Assembly: GCA_948470475.1 (NCBI GenBank)
Contig: OX419338.1
Span: forward strand, 35,166,095 to 35,230,094
Reading direction: 5' to 3'
DNA length: 64,000 nt
Source: Galaxea fascicularis
Lineage: Eukaryota > Cnidaria > Anthozoa > Scleractinia > Euphylliidae
The notes beneath the pieces are model-generated. The model made no database searches. It saw nothing but the letters and a program-made list of their open reading frames with translations, and had not been told where the DNA came from. Positions 23,838 to 35,765 of this stretch are shown here, one piece after another. Within the stretch, counting starts at the first letter, position 1; each line of letters begins with the position of its first letter. Both the position numbers and the translations under genes were made by a program.

Positions 23838-25165
23838 CACTGATTCCTGTAGCTGTAACAAGGCGTTCAACAGACACTGTCATGAAAAAATTTTTTTGGA
23901 TTCCTTTTTTTGTTCAAATTTAATATTTGTTGGGTGGAAAATATTAAGATAGAATAATGTGTGGGTAAGAAAACGAGAAAAATAATTATTGTGGTAAATC
24001 CGAAGAGAAAAGGATACAGGTGATCCTTAAACGCATAGTTCTAGTAGAAATGAGCTGCTTCAGTTGTTAATTGACTCCAGAATCAAAACAACCGACAAGC
24101 AACGCCCATCTTCGTTGCGAATGCTACCGGTGAAGTTCAATTAATTTTCAACCATCCTGCTAAGAAAATAATGTTGTTGTCATTATTTGGTTATTGTGAA
24201 ATTTGGAAGCATTTGTAATTGACAAACCCAAGAGTCCACCACGACTAAAAAATAGGTGTTAAACAAGAGAAACATATTACTGACCGAATTATGAATTTAA
24301 TCTCGCTCCACGAGTCAAACTCGGAGGTATCTATTGCGGTTGTAACTGAAACTTTTGCAAATTAATCCAGTCTTTAAGAATAAAAATTAAAACTTCTGAG
24401 CATTCCTAGCGTGTATCTTGAGTCATGATTTTCAACAGGAAAGTTGATTGCTCCGCCAGCTATTTGACTTTTTCTAAATTTAAAATTTTGCAGTACACAT
24501 CCAAGAAATACACTCGTACCGAAGCCGCGTTGCGTAGTTAAAGTTTTCTGATCAGTTGCTTTCATCTCGCAAGATTATTCATAAAATATTCAAAACAATG
24601 CAGAGAAAAAGTATTAAGTTACTTCTCAAGACAAGAAAAACAACGCCGGAATACGCTTGCTATATGAGACATGATGAATGATGGCGCTCGCTAATCTCGT
24701 ACCCAGATCTCTTAAGGACTAGGTACGGGATTAAGCGCTCGCCCGGTGAATTGCATGTCGCGCAATGCATTTTGGGTGAACATGGGCCTTACTTGGCTCC
24801 ATTTCCCATCATTACAATTAATACCATAACTTACCACTTTATCCGACCTACTCCCCAACACAGCAGAATCCCAGTTGAAGGCCCAACCATGGGGCAGTGG
24901 TCCACTGTACAAGCCCTCTGCATTTATTAGAAAGATATTTGATCAAATAACTGACTCGAGAAAACGCGGTTCAGTCACGTTTTTATAATTAATTTTAAAC
25001 ATCGTTCAGCCGTTTTTTAGCGAGACAACGTCTAAACCGCGGCTCAGCCCTAAACAATGGTTAAGTTAGACTTCGTTTAAATAATTGGCCCATTGTGTTT
25101 ATAAACTGTGCATGTAAAAACGGCAGAAATTGCATCAGATCCTCTCGAAAAAGAAGTCTTAACTC
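23838..25165 (+). other. 3' UTR and flank of copy A, duplicated behind copy B
   Basis: This ~1.3 kb matches 33,933-35,160 in order. It contains a minus-strand open frame (24,912-24,712, SGPLPHGW..SDKVVSYGINC) that looks protein-like. The copy-B counterpart has an in-frame stop, so it is not supported as a gene. Confidence 0.6.
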
Positions 25166-25169
25166 TCAT

Positions 25170-25990
25170 CATTTGCAAAATGATCGTTAGTAACGTTACA
25201 TTCACCATCCGTTGGAACTATTAAAGCGTTGCTTAAAGTTCCGATCGGCATTTATCAATACTACAGGCGTTCCTGCTCAGGTACTATAAGATTGTGGTAA
25301 AGGTTATTTTCAATTCGTGACTCGTGATCGGCCCTTTTTTCCCGTGAAATGTGAAATGATTATTTTTTTCCTCGGGAATCGTGAATCGTGATCTAGGTCC
25401 TTACCATTAACACGGAAAACCTGGAAATTCTGGTTGGAAAATCAAATGGTACATACCGTTCCATATAGAACATTTCAGAAATTATGGGCCATCGGCTTAA
25501 TCAACGCACTTTTTCTGTCATTTATGAGCTTTCCAACTGATACTAGAAAATACTGTGTTTTATCATTTTGCGTTTGGACAAGCTGCAGCATTGAATATTT
25601 ACACCTAAAATTTCCACCCGGATGGATCGAGTAAATGGTAAGTGCCTTTAGACCCCCTCCCTTACCATCCTCTTATAATATTTGAGACACCAGTTAGCAC
25701 AATGACCTACAGATAACAACTAAATTAGACACTGTAGGTAGGTAGGTCAATATGTAGGTCAATAGGTATGTAGGTCAATATCTGATACTGATACTTTTGT
25801 GCGACTTGTTTTAGCAGACATGTTGCAGAGACACAACCACGATCCGGAAATTTGCATACTAAATAACTACTATTATTACTCCTTTCGAAAAACAGACACC
25901 GAGGCAGCAGACTCAGGGAAGGACCTTTAGAAAAATGATAAGGGGTGGGTGGGTAGGTGGGAGATTTTAAGCTTCCCGCAGGAATACTTT
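25170..25990. other. Junction between the two duplication units; no gene
   Basis: Contains GTAGGT/GGTCAATA short tandem words at 25,734-25,788 and a GGGTGGGTGGGTAGGTGGG stretch at ~25,945. The duplication boundary falls in or near this simple-sequence region. Confidence 0.5.
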
Positions 25991-26419
25991 TTGCCAGGGA
26001 ATGACGAAGTTTTGTCTTGTACTTTCTACTTGCATGAATTTCCTTTCATCACTCACCTACCCATCCCCAACACTTTTCTAATGGTCCGCGCATTTAGAAA
26101 AAAATAGCCTTTGTTTAGTGTTATGAACGGCGTCCCTTGGGAGGTGCCGAAATTAATTCGCGTTTGCTTTGCGTTGTGATTGGTTGGCAGAACTCACGTC
26201 ACTTTTTCAGTGAATAAGAAGCAAAATCAAAATCAATCGCGAGTTGCACGCACACATTTGCATGTAATTACTTCATATTCTACTTGATTCACTAAGCTGT
26301 CTTCATCTATTCAGTGTAGTTGGTCAGAGTAATTGCCTTGGATTTGTTTTACAATACTCAACTGAAAACCGCTCTAAACGGTCTTTTGTATCGTCATTAC
26401 TCAGCCAGTCCACTCCAGG

Positions 26420-29400
26420 ATGTCAGGAGTAACTGAATCACCCGTTTCCAAGTATGGCCGAAGTAGCGAGTTTGGCGATGTGTTGGATTTTATTCAGTCC
26501 ATGATCAGCAACGACACACTTCGCCGAGCCTTTGACATTCCACATCTAGTTATGGTGGGTCGACAGAACATGGCTAAAACAACGCTCATTAATCGACTGA
26601 TTGGACGTTATCTTCTTCCCATGCGACGCAATGAAACAGCTAATACTCTACAGGCTCGAACGACGTACCCCATAATACTCAATCTTCGCAATGGTGAGAC
26701 GACGGTCGTAGAAGTGACATGCGACATTCCAAATATAGGGGGCAAGGTGGAAAACCCCTCGGATGATCAGATAGAGGACTTTCTGAAGCAAGTGTCCAGT
26801 CATCTTCCCAAGGAGGAAGGAACTCCAATATCGAAGACCCCAGTTAATGTGACGCTACAAGGTAGTAACCCTTATAATTTATTCACGACGTCCGCCATCT
26901 TTTCAAGCTCTTAAACATTAGCATCACGTGGTCACTCAAGGGGCAAACAGGGAATTCACGGTCGATTCTCGTACGATCGCGGTAATTTCCAACCTTTATG
27001 TGTAATTTCTAGTTTTTCCTCAGCATTTCACGTATTTTTTTTCTTGGGTTTTCGGAACGCTAATATTTGCAAGACTCGTGACACATTGACTTTTGTCCCA
27101 AAATATTTGGGAAAAGGTGACCGTTGTGCCATTTTCGGATAAGACAACGATCCAAGATCTCCGCAGTGGTCAGTGCACCGGCAATTTCTGGTTGCATCGT
27201 AAGTTTACAGGAAATTATTTTATTACAGTTTCGTTTTTATTACAATTTCGTTAATTTTGGAAATCTTTTACCCCGGAGAGCCCACGTGTAGTTATTTTCC
27301 CATCATTCACTATGTGCATCCAAAGATGGCTGACATCGTGAATAAGCGCTGTAAAAAATGATTATTCGCACAACCGTGCTTCCACCGAGTTATTATCACA
27401 TGATTGTCAGTCAAGAGGATCCTTGCTGCCGTGATATCAATTGGTACGGGTTTGACATCCTACGGAAAGATTTCCGCAGAGGTCCCTACATTAATTATAC
27501 ATGCATCACTCTCATACTAACCCTGTTCCAAAAACGAATTGAGTTTGAGTCACAAAATGCATGCATAATTAATGTAGGGACCTCTGCGGAAATCTTGCCA
27601 GCAATTCAGCCCTGAAACAGTTAAACGCCTTAAATGATGTTAATTTGTCTTGGCTGAAACCACGGACTGAAACTTGTTGCATGTCATGCTTATATCGTTA
27701 TGGAAATCATAAAAAGAACATTCATCAAAACTCTCACTTAAAATCTACTTCTTACAGCTCTTTATAGTTATTTAATCGCCTTTCTCCCCAAAAGATAACC
27801 TTACCCTTCAGGAGCGTTATGCAGCTCATATATTGTGAGTTTTTCACACCACACGATTCTTTCCACTTTTTTTACCCCAGGCCCCAACCTCACGACCCTC
27901 ACATTGGTGGACCTTCCTGGTGCCCATTTCACCAATAATGATGAACGAATGAAGCATGTGACACAAAACCTTGTGCTGGAGTATATAAAGAAGAACACGA
28001 AGAGCATTATTGTTATAGTGTCTGAAGTAGGGGACCCCACTGGGGACAGTGCTATAAACCTTGTCATGGAAGAAGCCCAGGATTTCAGGAGCCGAACGAT
28101 CTGTGTGCTGACCAAACCGGACAGGCTAAGAGAGTCGGACGATATGGGAAGGAAAGTGGCCATGAATGAATCCAGTTTTACTCTTGAGGACAATCGCTTC
28201 ATTTTGTTAAGGGGTAAGTTTAAATTTTCTCAACTTTTTATCGAGATTACATCCACCTGCCCGTCCCCGGCTTAAGGTATAATTATTTTCTTCTGGTTTT
28301 CCCTTATGCGGTTTGTACACTGGCAGTATACAAAGCTATGCAAAGGCTAATATCAGGACGTGCATGGTCCTATATACTACTGATCAGTACCTGTCAGGGT
28401 ATACCAAGACGCACCAACACCAATTAACATTTGGGATACACATATAAACGGAGTTACCACCGTACAGCAGTTACTGAACAAGAGAGCCAGTACATAGTCC
28501 TCATACATACTAGCTATGCAATGCTTTCGAGTGGTATACTATGGAATATCCATTTTATATCACGAGAAAGCTTGATAACTATTTTATACGCAGTCATAGA
28601 AAATATATAGCCCTACACAATCAATGCGGTGCACAATGGGAAGGTAAGGTGGAATACCGACGAACGGTGATGGTTGAGGTCCATGGGGTGTTATTAATTA
28701 TTAATAACACCCCTGGGGTAACCGTTTTGTGACAGCAACTTCTTAAGTTCATCCAAAGACAATTGTTACAGACTAGGCGACGAGCAAATCCGGAAACAAC
28801 GAAAAGTGAGACCTCAAATTTCTATGGTTTATAGGCTGATAAACCACGCGAGATGTTGGAAGAATACGAGAAGAATTCTTTGAGTGTTCTTCCAACATCT
28901 CAAGTGGTTTATCAGCCTATAAACCATAGAAAATTGTGGTCTATTGCTTTTATATAATAATTCAGAAAACGCGCGAAATTTCCATGAGTTTACTGGCACA
29001 ATAAACCATGGCTGATTGGCCAATCAGAGCGCAATCAGAGATTTGGTTATTATATAAACTGTTATAGCCATGCAAATAAAACCCCAAGTATTTTATTTAA
29101 AATGGTTGAAATTAAAGGGTTTCCTTTCCACAAACAGGCAAAGATGGTACAGACGAGAACGAGAAGAACTGGGATGCAGAAACAACCCGTTTGAAGGAGA
29201 AAGAATGGTTTGCGCGACATCCCCAGTACAAGGGTATTCCGCACCTGTGTGGAATTGATAGACTGATGGAGACCATGATTTCTTTACTGGCGGATAAGAT
29301 GATCACAGAGATTCCGATATTAGTCCGAGATATGAAAGAACGAAAGACGGAGGTGAGTAGGGAAATATATGAACGTAAACGTGTAACGATTCTAACTGAT

Positions 29401-32400
29401 GACTTCCCGTGCGTTCCGGCCTACCGCCGACCGGTTACCTCAGTTGGTAGAGCACTGGACTCGCCCGTGCATGAGGTCGTGGGTTCAAACTTCGGCCGAA
29501 CCAACATGCAGGGTCTTTAAACAGCTGAAGAGAAGGTGCTGCCTTTATAATGACATCTGCAAATGGTTAGACTTTCTAGTCTTCTCGGATAAGGACGATA
29601 GATCGTAGATCCCGTCTCACAACCCTTGTTCATGATAACTTATTATGACGTTAAAGAACCCACACACTGATCGCAAACAGTAGGTGTAGTTCCCTTAGTT
29701 GTGGCCTGGCCCCGCCAAACACTTGGATCGTGGAGAGACTGGGAAACCACTCCCTGTGTGTTTTTGACGTTAAATAGCCACACCTTACCTCTCCTTAAAA
29801 TAAAATTAGGTTCCGTTAATACTTGCCTTGTATCTTTGAAAGACACAATCCCGTTAAAGACCGAGAATTACAAATTAAGCCTACAAAGAGACGAAAAACG
29901 CAATTTACTAGTCCAACTGAAAATATAAAAAGGCGACATGAAATGAGCTGCCATAATAGTTACTTTTCTCACAACTTTAAAATTCCCAGTTAACTTTCTA
30001 ATTCCCATATTTTCATATTTCATATGTTATATGTTGGGAGAATTTGTATAAACATTAACTCAACTGATCCCTGGCGATCATTTCATGTATTCTCATTTCC
30101 CTGTAAGCTTGATGAATTAGTGATATAAGGAGAAGTGAGATGGTGATCACTATTGGAGTGTAAATGGTAAAATTGGAACCAGTTTGCAACCGCCAATGTC
30201 AAAAGAGGGTTCTTCCTCATCCTTTGGACTGGGAAAACAGTGCAGATCCAGGAGTCCATTGTGGGCTCCTGGCAGATCTAATTTTAATTTTTTATTTCCT
30301 TACGTAAGTATAATTGATACTTTCTGTTTAGACATTCCAGGCCCAATTTTTACCCTAAAAGTAAGTGAAATATTATATGCCGTTCTGACCCAAAATCTTG
30401 ATGTATCACGACATGTATGGAGGGCAGAATGCGGTAAACTGTTCGAAAGGGAACGCTTTCTACGCAGGCTAATGACCTTTAAATCTCTGTGAATGACATT
30501 TAACACCACAGGCTTCTGTTGTAGAAACTACTTTTGTTTCTAATGAAGGTGAATTTATGTCGGGCTTTAGGTGGAAACGGAGCTCGAAACTCTTACAGAG
30601 AGCGAGGTACCAGAGTCGGACGAGGGAAAGGGGGCACTGGTGATGAAAATCAAGCAAGCTCTTATCCATGAGCTGCGGAGGCTGCTGTTTAACAATACGT
30701 CTGACATTGAAGGAGGGGAAAACGTCAGGCATCTGTTCAATCGATTTCATGACGACGTTTTTAAGGTGAGCAAAGAAGGACTTGTTTACTCATGATTTTA
30801 AAATTCTTCTACTAGTATTTGGGGAAAGGGGTTGCAAAGACTAAAACATGATTGTGAGCCGTCTTATCGCAGGGCTAAAGGAAGACTTCTAACGAGTGAG
30901 TCAGTGAGTGATTTATCGTAGTTTTTACAATCTTACGAAATCTAAGGTTAATTTGTTTCCTGAGAGAGAAGCGAACCAGACGAGATTTTATTATCTTTGT
31001 CGTATCTAGGTGGATCCACTTGCTCTGCGTAATGATGAAGAGATTCGTCGACAGCAACTAAAACTTGAGGGAGTGGGCGCCCCTTTAGGAGACAGCAGTG
31101 AGAATAGTCAGCTGCTTCAAAAACTACTGTATGAAAAATACCAAGGAAAACGCAAGCTTGATGATATCCACCCTGAAGGTATTCTATGTAAGAATACTTC
31201 ACTGAACGGGAAATACCTTGATCCTCTATTATCCTCTCAATTTTTTGAGCGATTAGCGCATAATGCAGGATAATGAGGCTTTAGGCATTGTCTTTTAGAT
31301 GTCAGCTAACTACAAATAGTGTCTCTCCAGTCGAGAGCACAGTCATGGATTTGTAAACGCTCATTTAAGGTATTCCACGGAATTCCAACTGAGATCTCAC
31401 GATGGTTAAAACAATGTAAACGATTTTGAGGGAGTATTGTAAATGAAGCAACCCATTTCGGCAAACAATTCTGAAGGATACGGAAGGATGTAGAGATCCA
31501 TAGTATTTAACGAGTGTAAGGGTATATTTTGGGACAGAAATTGAGATGTGGAAATGCCAAGAAGACAAAGAGTAAGTAACTTCAAATTGAGGCTTTTCCA
31601 GGGCAACTGATCCTCGATCGTCATTAACGTATGATGTTATCGATGCAAATCGAGGTATGTAACATAGCAAAGCACATGACTTCACTTGGGAAACTTTCAG
31701 AATGTGTAATTGTTTGTTTTTCTGAAGGATCGCGGGCGTCCACTCATGAAATAAATGTTGAGGTTGAAGCCCCAGTTGATCAACTGATGCCAATATCCAA
31801 GACGCTTGTGAAAAACGTGGAGGAAACTCTGCGAAAGATAGTCCAGAGTGCAATCGACCATAGCCTGCCCAAGTTCCCCACCCTCAAGAAAGCAGTTGAG
31901 GCGAAAGTGGTCAACAAAATTTTCGAAACCAAACGCGATCAGACTATCCAGTTCATCCGACAGTTTATTGAGATGCAGAAGAAGAACATTGACGTGGTGT
32001 TTGCCCCTGTCCCATTTCCAGATGAGATAAGCACGTGGGAGAACTGTAAACTGATCTACGTAAACAAACCCGACCAGACACACCCTTGCATGTCATCTCG
32101 AACCATGAATCAGATGAAGCACCTGACCAAAAAGCTGTATCCTGAGAAAATGATGTCTGAGGTAGAGAGCAGCGATTTGCAAGGAAGCTACAAGGTTAGA
32201 GAGTTGAGAGACCATCACAGATATGAATTGTACCGAGCTTACAAAGTTGCAAAAACAAAACCTAAAAACAAATCCATGTTGGATTTGTACCTAGGAAACC
32301 TACCGCCTAGGAAAAACCTACCTACCGCCTAGGAAAGATCCCCTTGCTAAAGAGATGTGTTCGTCAAAAACGTGTCTGCCTTAGCAAAGTGTACAGCACA

Positions 32401-33932
32401 GAGAGGCCACAATAGACAGGAGTTTGCCTTTAAGAGGTATCTACCTGGGAGAGTTTACTTTCTTAGATAGGTTTTCGTTCTCAGAGGTATGTGCCATAGT
32501 CAGATGTATGTCTGAGCATTCTGCCTCAGTTGTTCATCAAAGGCGGGTTTCTTCCAGGGGCCGCGCTGAGGGGGCTTTAGCATCCCCCCCTCCTCCCCAA
32601 CACACTTTTGCGAAGTAAAAAATAGAAATGATAATAAAGACTAAAAAAGTATTAAAAAGTGCAGAAGATATTTCGAATTAGACACGTATTTAACTAGCAG
32701 CCATAAAGTAGCGATAAATATTTAACATTTTCATTTTTAACCCAATGCTTCTGAAGGTATATGTCCTCTAACTGGCTTTGAAAGTTTCGACGAGTGGACC
32801 TCTGGGCTCAACAATAACGCAAAAGCGATTTAGTAACCTTAAAATATTAAACAGTTATAACGATAAAACGGTCATTTTCTCTTATTGACATACCGATCTT
32901 TAAAGAATGTGATACAAAATAAATATAAGCCACTGTCTCAGTTTAACTAATTTTTTTCTCAGGGCTATCATTGCATGTATAGTTTTGTTTATTTCCATTC
33001 TAACTGATACACTGTTTACATCCCTGGGTTCAGTGCAGTTGAGGTAAAATCGTTGGATTTCTCACTTGTTTTAAGGTTTACACCGGTCAGTACCACCTAA
33101 AGTGGAGGAGATTTCCATCTGATAGTGAATGTAACCATCGAGTTATAAATATTTGCCAGCTTCTATATTGTAAAAGCATCGCTCTTTAAGGTCTGAAAGT
33201 TTGCAATTATGCATTTATTTACTGTTTGATAATTTTAAACACGTTTCCAGAAATTTCAGAGGAACTGAAATTAAAATTTTGGGGGGTGAACATGCCCCTG
33301 GACCCCCTCCCCCACCCCCGAGTTAGCTCACGCTTACGTATTCGCCTTTCATCCACCCCCACTTCAAAACTTGCTGCGCGGACCCTGCCCTCAGCGAGGT
33401 GGCGACTTCGACAGAAGTCTGCCTCAGACAGCTGTCCGCCAAAGGTCTTCCTTTGAGAAATGTTAAAAGTAGTTAATTACGTAGCTTAGAGCCGTGCATG
33501 CTTCACAGAAGTTTCCATCGAAGAGAGGTCTGTTTCTTCTCACCGCACAAAGGGGTCCACCAAACAGTCTTAGAAAAGTTTAAAAGTTGTCGTATTTTCT
33601 CCCCTAATTTTCAGGACCGCGAGGATATGAAGAAAATAAAACAGAACGTAGTGCGCTGTTTCAACGTAATAAAGATGAACGTGTGTGACACGGTTCCTCG
33701 CTGCATCCTGCATTTCTTCATCACACAGCTCGTGGATGATCTTGGCCGCGCCTTAGAAGAGGAAAACTTGGTCGAGTTTTTACAAGAGAAGCAAGAAATC
33801 CGGGACCGGAGGAACCTGTGCAGGGCCCAGTTATCTGCTCTGGAGCAGGCTCTGCCTCGTACTGACAACGTGCTGGAGAAACTTCTGCGCATGCGAAAAG
33901 GGCCAACAAGGGGCAAACAGCTTAACTTTTAG
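26420..33932 (+). CDS. Mx/dynamin-like large GTPase, copy B (7 exons)
   Basis: Exons 26420-26861, 27881-28213, 29138-29352, 30571-30765, 31010-31178, 31728-32194 and 33615-33932 join in frame to 712 aa. The architecture matches copy A: G domain with GRQNMAKT (47-54), DLPG (158-161) and TKPD (225-228), helical stalk, C-terminal effector-like domain. Exon 1 differs from copy A at only a few residues (Asn39 to Asp, Lys92 to Glu, one Val/Ile). The main differences are the 3' end of exon 5 (24 nt shorter, different peptide), the start of exon 6, and a Tyr/Asn-rich versus Ile/Asp-rich patch after STWENC. All junctions keep GT-AG and phase, so the gene looks functional. Intron 6 is ~1.4 kb against ~0.5 kb in copy A. 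Mx-like function is inferred from family only. Confidence 0.88.
27464..27599. mobile_element. 136-bp foldback element specific to copy B (intron 1)
   Basis: Long, nearly perfect arms: GGAAAGATTTCCGCAGAGGT..TTAATTATACATGCAT and their inverse, around a ~45-bp loop. Not present in copy A at this point. Confidence 0.8.
28685..28713. repeat. 29-bp palindrome in intron 2 of copy B
   Basis: GGGGTGTTATTAAT followed directly by its inverse complement. Could form a hairpin or mark a small excision/insertion scar. Confidence 0.7.
28816..28935. mobile_element. 120-bp foldback element in intron 2 of copy B
   Basis: The arms contain CTATGGTTTATAGGCTGATA and GAGATGTTGGAAGA with near-perfect inverse copies, leaving a short loop around GAAGAATTCTTTGAG. 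Confidence 0.8.
29431..29800 (+). mobile_element. tRNA-derived SINE in intron 3 of copy B
   Basis: Orthologous insertion to 19,768-20,130. It has an A-box-like ACCTCAGTTGGTAGAGC, a B-box-like GGTTCAAACTTC and the same body including TTAAAGAACCCACACACTGA. The shared position shows it predates the duplication. Confidence 0.8.
32195..33614 (+). other. Enlarged intron 6 of copy B
   Basis: The first ~100 bases and the last ~180 bases match copy A's intron 6. The middle ~1.1 kb (about 32,295-33,430) replaces ~230 bases of copy A. It starts with ACCTACCGCCTAGGAAA repeated twice and contains C-rich patches (CCCCCCCTCCTCCCC near 32,585; CCCCCTCCCCCACCCCCG near 33,304). Probably an inserted, now degraded repeat. 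Confidence 0.6.
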
Positions 33933-35232
33933 CACTGATTCCTGTAGCTGTAACAAGGCGTTCAACAGACACTGTCATAAAAAATATTTTTGGATTCCTT
34001 TTTTGCTCAAATTTAATATTTGTTGGGTGGAAAATATTAAGATAGAATAATGTGTGGGTAATAAAACGAGAAAAATAATTATTGTGGTAAATCCGAAGAG
34101 AAAAGGATACAGGTGATCCTTAAACGCAAAGTTCTAGTAGAAATGAGCTGCTCCAGTTGTTAATTGACTCCAGAATCAAAACAACCGACAAGCAACGCCC
34201 ATCTTCGTTGCGAATGCTACTGGTGAAGTTCAATTAATTTTCAACCAATATCGTTGTTGTCATTGCTTGGTTATTGTGAAATTTGGAAGCATTCGTAATT
34301 GACAAACCCAAGAGTCCACCACGACTAAAAAACAGGTGTTAAACAAGAGAAACAAATTACTGACTGAATCAACTCTTGCTCCACGAGTTAAACTCGGAAA
34401 TATCCATTGTGTTTGTAACTGAAAAAGTTGTAAATTAATCCAGTCTTTAAGGGTAAAAATTAAATCTTGTGGGTATTTCTATCATGTAGTGCTTTTTGAG
34501 TCATGATTTTCAACAGGGAATATAATTACTCCGCCGGCAATTTGACTTTTTTTTTTAATTTAAAAATGTTCTGATTACATCCAAGAAAAACACTTGGGTT
34601 AGGCGCATTGCGTACTCAAGTTGTGGTTTTTACCTTGCAAGAATATTCATAAAATACTCACAACAATGCAGAGAAAAGTATTAAGTAAATTCTCAAGACA
34701 AGAAAAACAACAATACTTATACAAATTAAGTTCGACGGAATATACTTGCTACCTCAGACATGATGGCGCTCGCTCTGTAAATTGCATGTAGCGCAATGCA
34801 TTTTGGGTGAAATGGGCCTTACTTGGCTCCGTTTCCCATCATTACTATCAATACCATAACTTACCTATTTATCCGACCTACTCCCTAACACAGCAGAATC
34901 CCAGTTGAAGGCCCAACCATGGGGGAGTGGTCCACTGTACAAGCCACTACATTTATTACAAGATATTTGAACAAATAACTTGACTACGCCGCTGTAACAT
35001 TTCTCAACAAAAATTGAGGTTGAATTTTCTACATAACACTAGTGCACTTCATGCCTTCAGCGGTAAACCCGCTATTTATTCCGACAAAACACATCGTGTT
35101 TAAAAGCTGTGCATGTAAAATCGACATACATTGTATCCTCTTGAAAAAGAAGTCTTAAAAGTAGAAAATAGAATTACGGCTGAAGTTGTCTGTTTTTATG
35201 TACAAACTCATTACAGCAAAAATGAGAACATT

Positions 35233-35297
35233 ACGCCCAGACTGCTAAACTTGATATACTGAAACTTTCAGTATATCAATTTTAGCAGTCTGGGCGT
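35233..35297. repeat. 65-bp near-perfect hairpin
   Basis: ACGCCCAGACTGCTAAA..TTGATATACTGAAA pairs with its inverse to 35,297 with almost no loop. Lies just beyond the end of duplication unit B. Confidence 0.75.
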
Positions 35298-35765
35298 TGG
35301 TTGAACCAACAAGAGGAAGTTTCTTAAACTTTGTTAAAAGCGATTACCCGCTACAGTTGACCGGAAAACTTTATCGCTTTTTATTGAAAGTTAATTGCGT
35401 CTTCCAGCAAATATTGTGCCTCTAAGATTTCAGTACAATGAGAAATCCTCAGGCGCAGCCATTCAAAATGAACCTTCTTGTTGACTTTCCTGGTGAAAAC
35501 TTTATTTAATTATTTCTTTGGTTTTCCAAGGTACGGCATGGTTCTGGTGTCATTTTATGGCACAAAACAATTTGGAAATTTGACCGATTGAACTCGGTGA
35601 ACTAAAAAAAAGCGGACATCATCGTGCAGAAACGCCAATCGATCGAAAGAATCCCCAGCACAACATCGTTTGTCAGAGGGGAGGGGAGGGCGAACCAGCT
35701 TGGTGCGTGCCGGCGCACTTCACGGGATGCTCAACCTTGGTCGATTTTAAACACGTGATTATACG

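Larger units (their letters stand above)
15750..35160 (+). repeat. Tandem segmental duplication, two ~10-kb units
   Basis: Unit A (about 15,750-25,165) and unit B (about 25,995-35,160) are collinear in promoter, exons, intron pieces, a shared SINE and more than 1 kb of 3' flank. The two start codons are 10,050 bp apart. Exons are nearly identical. Introns differ by unit-specific insertions and replacements. Confidence 0.9.
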
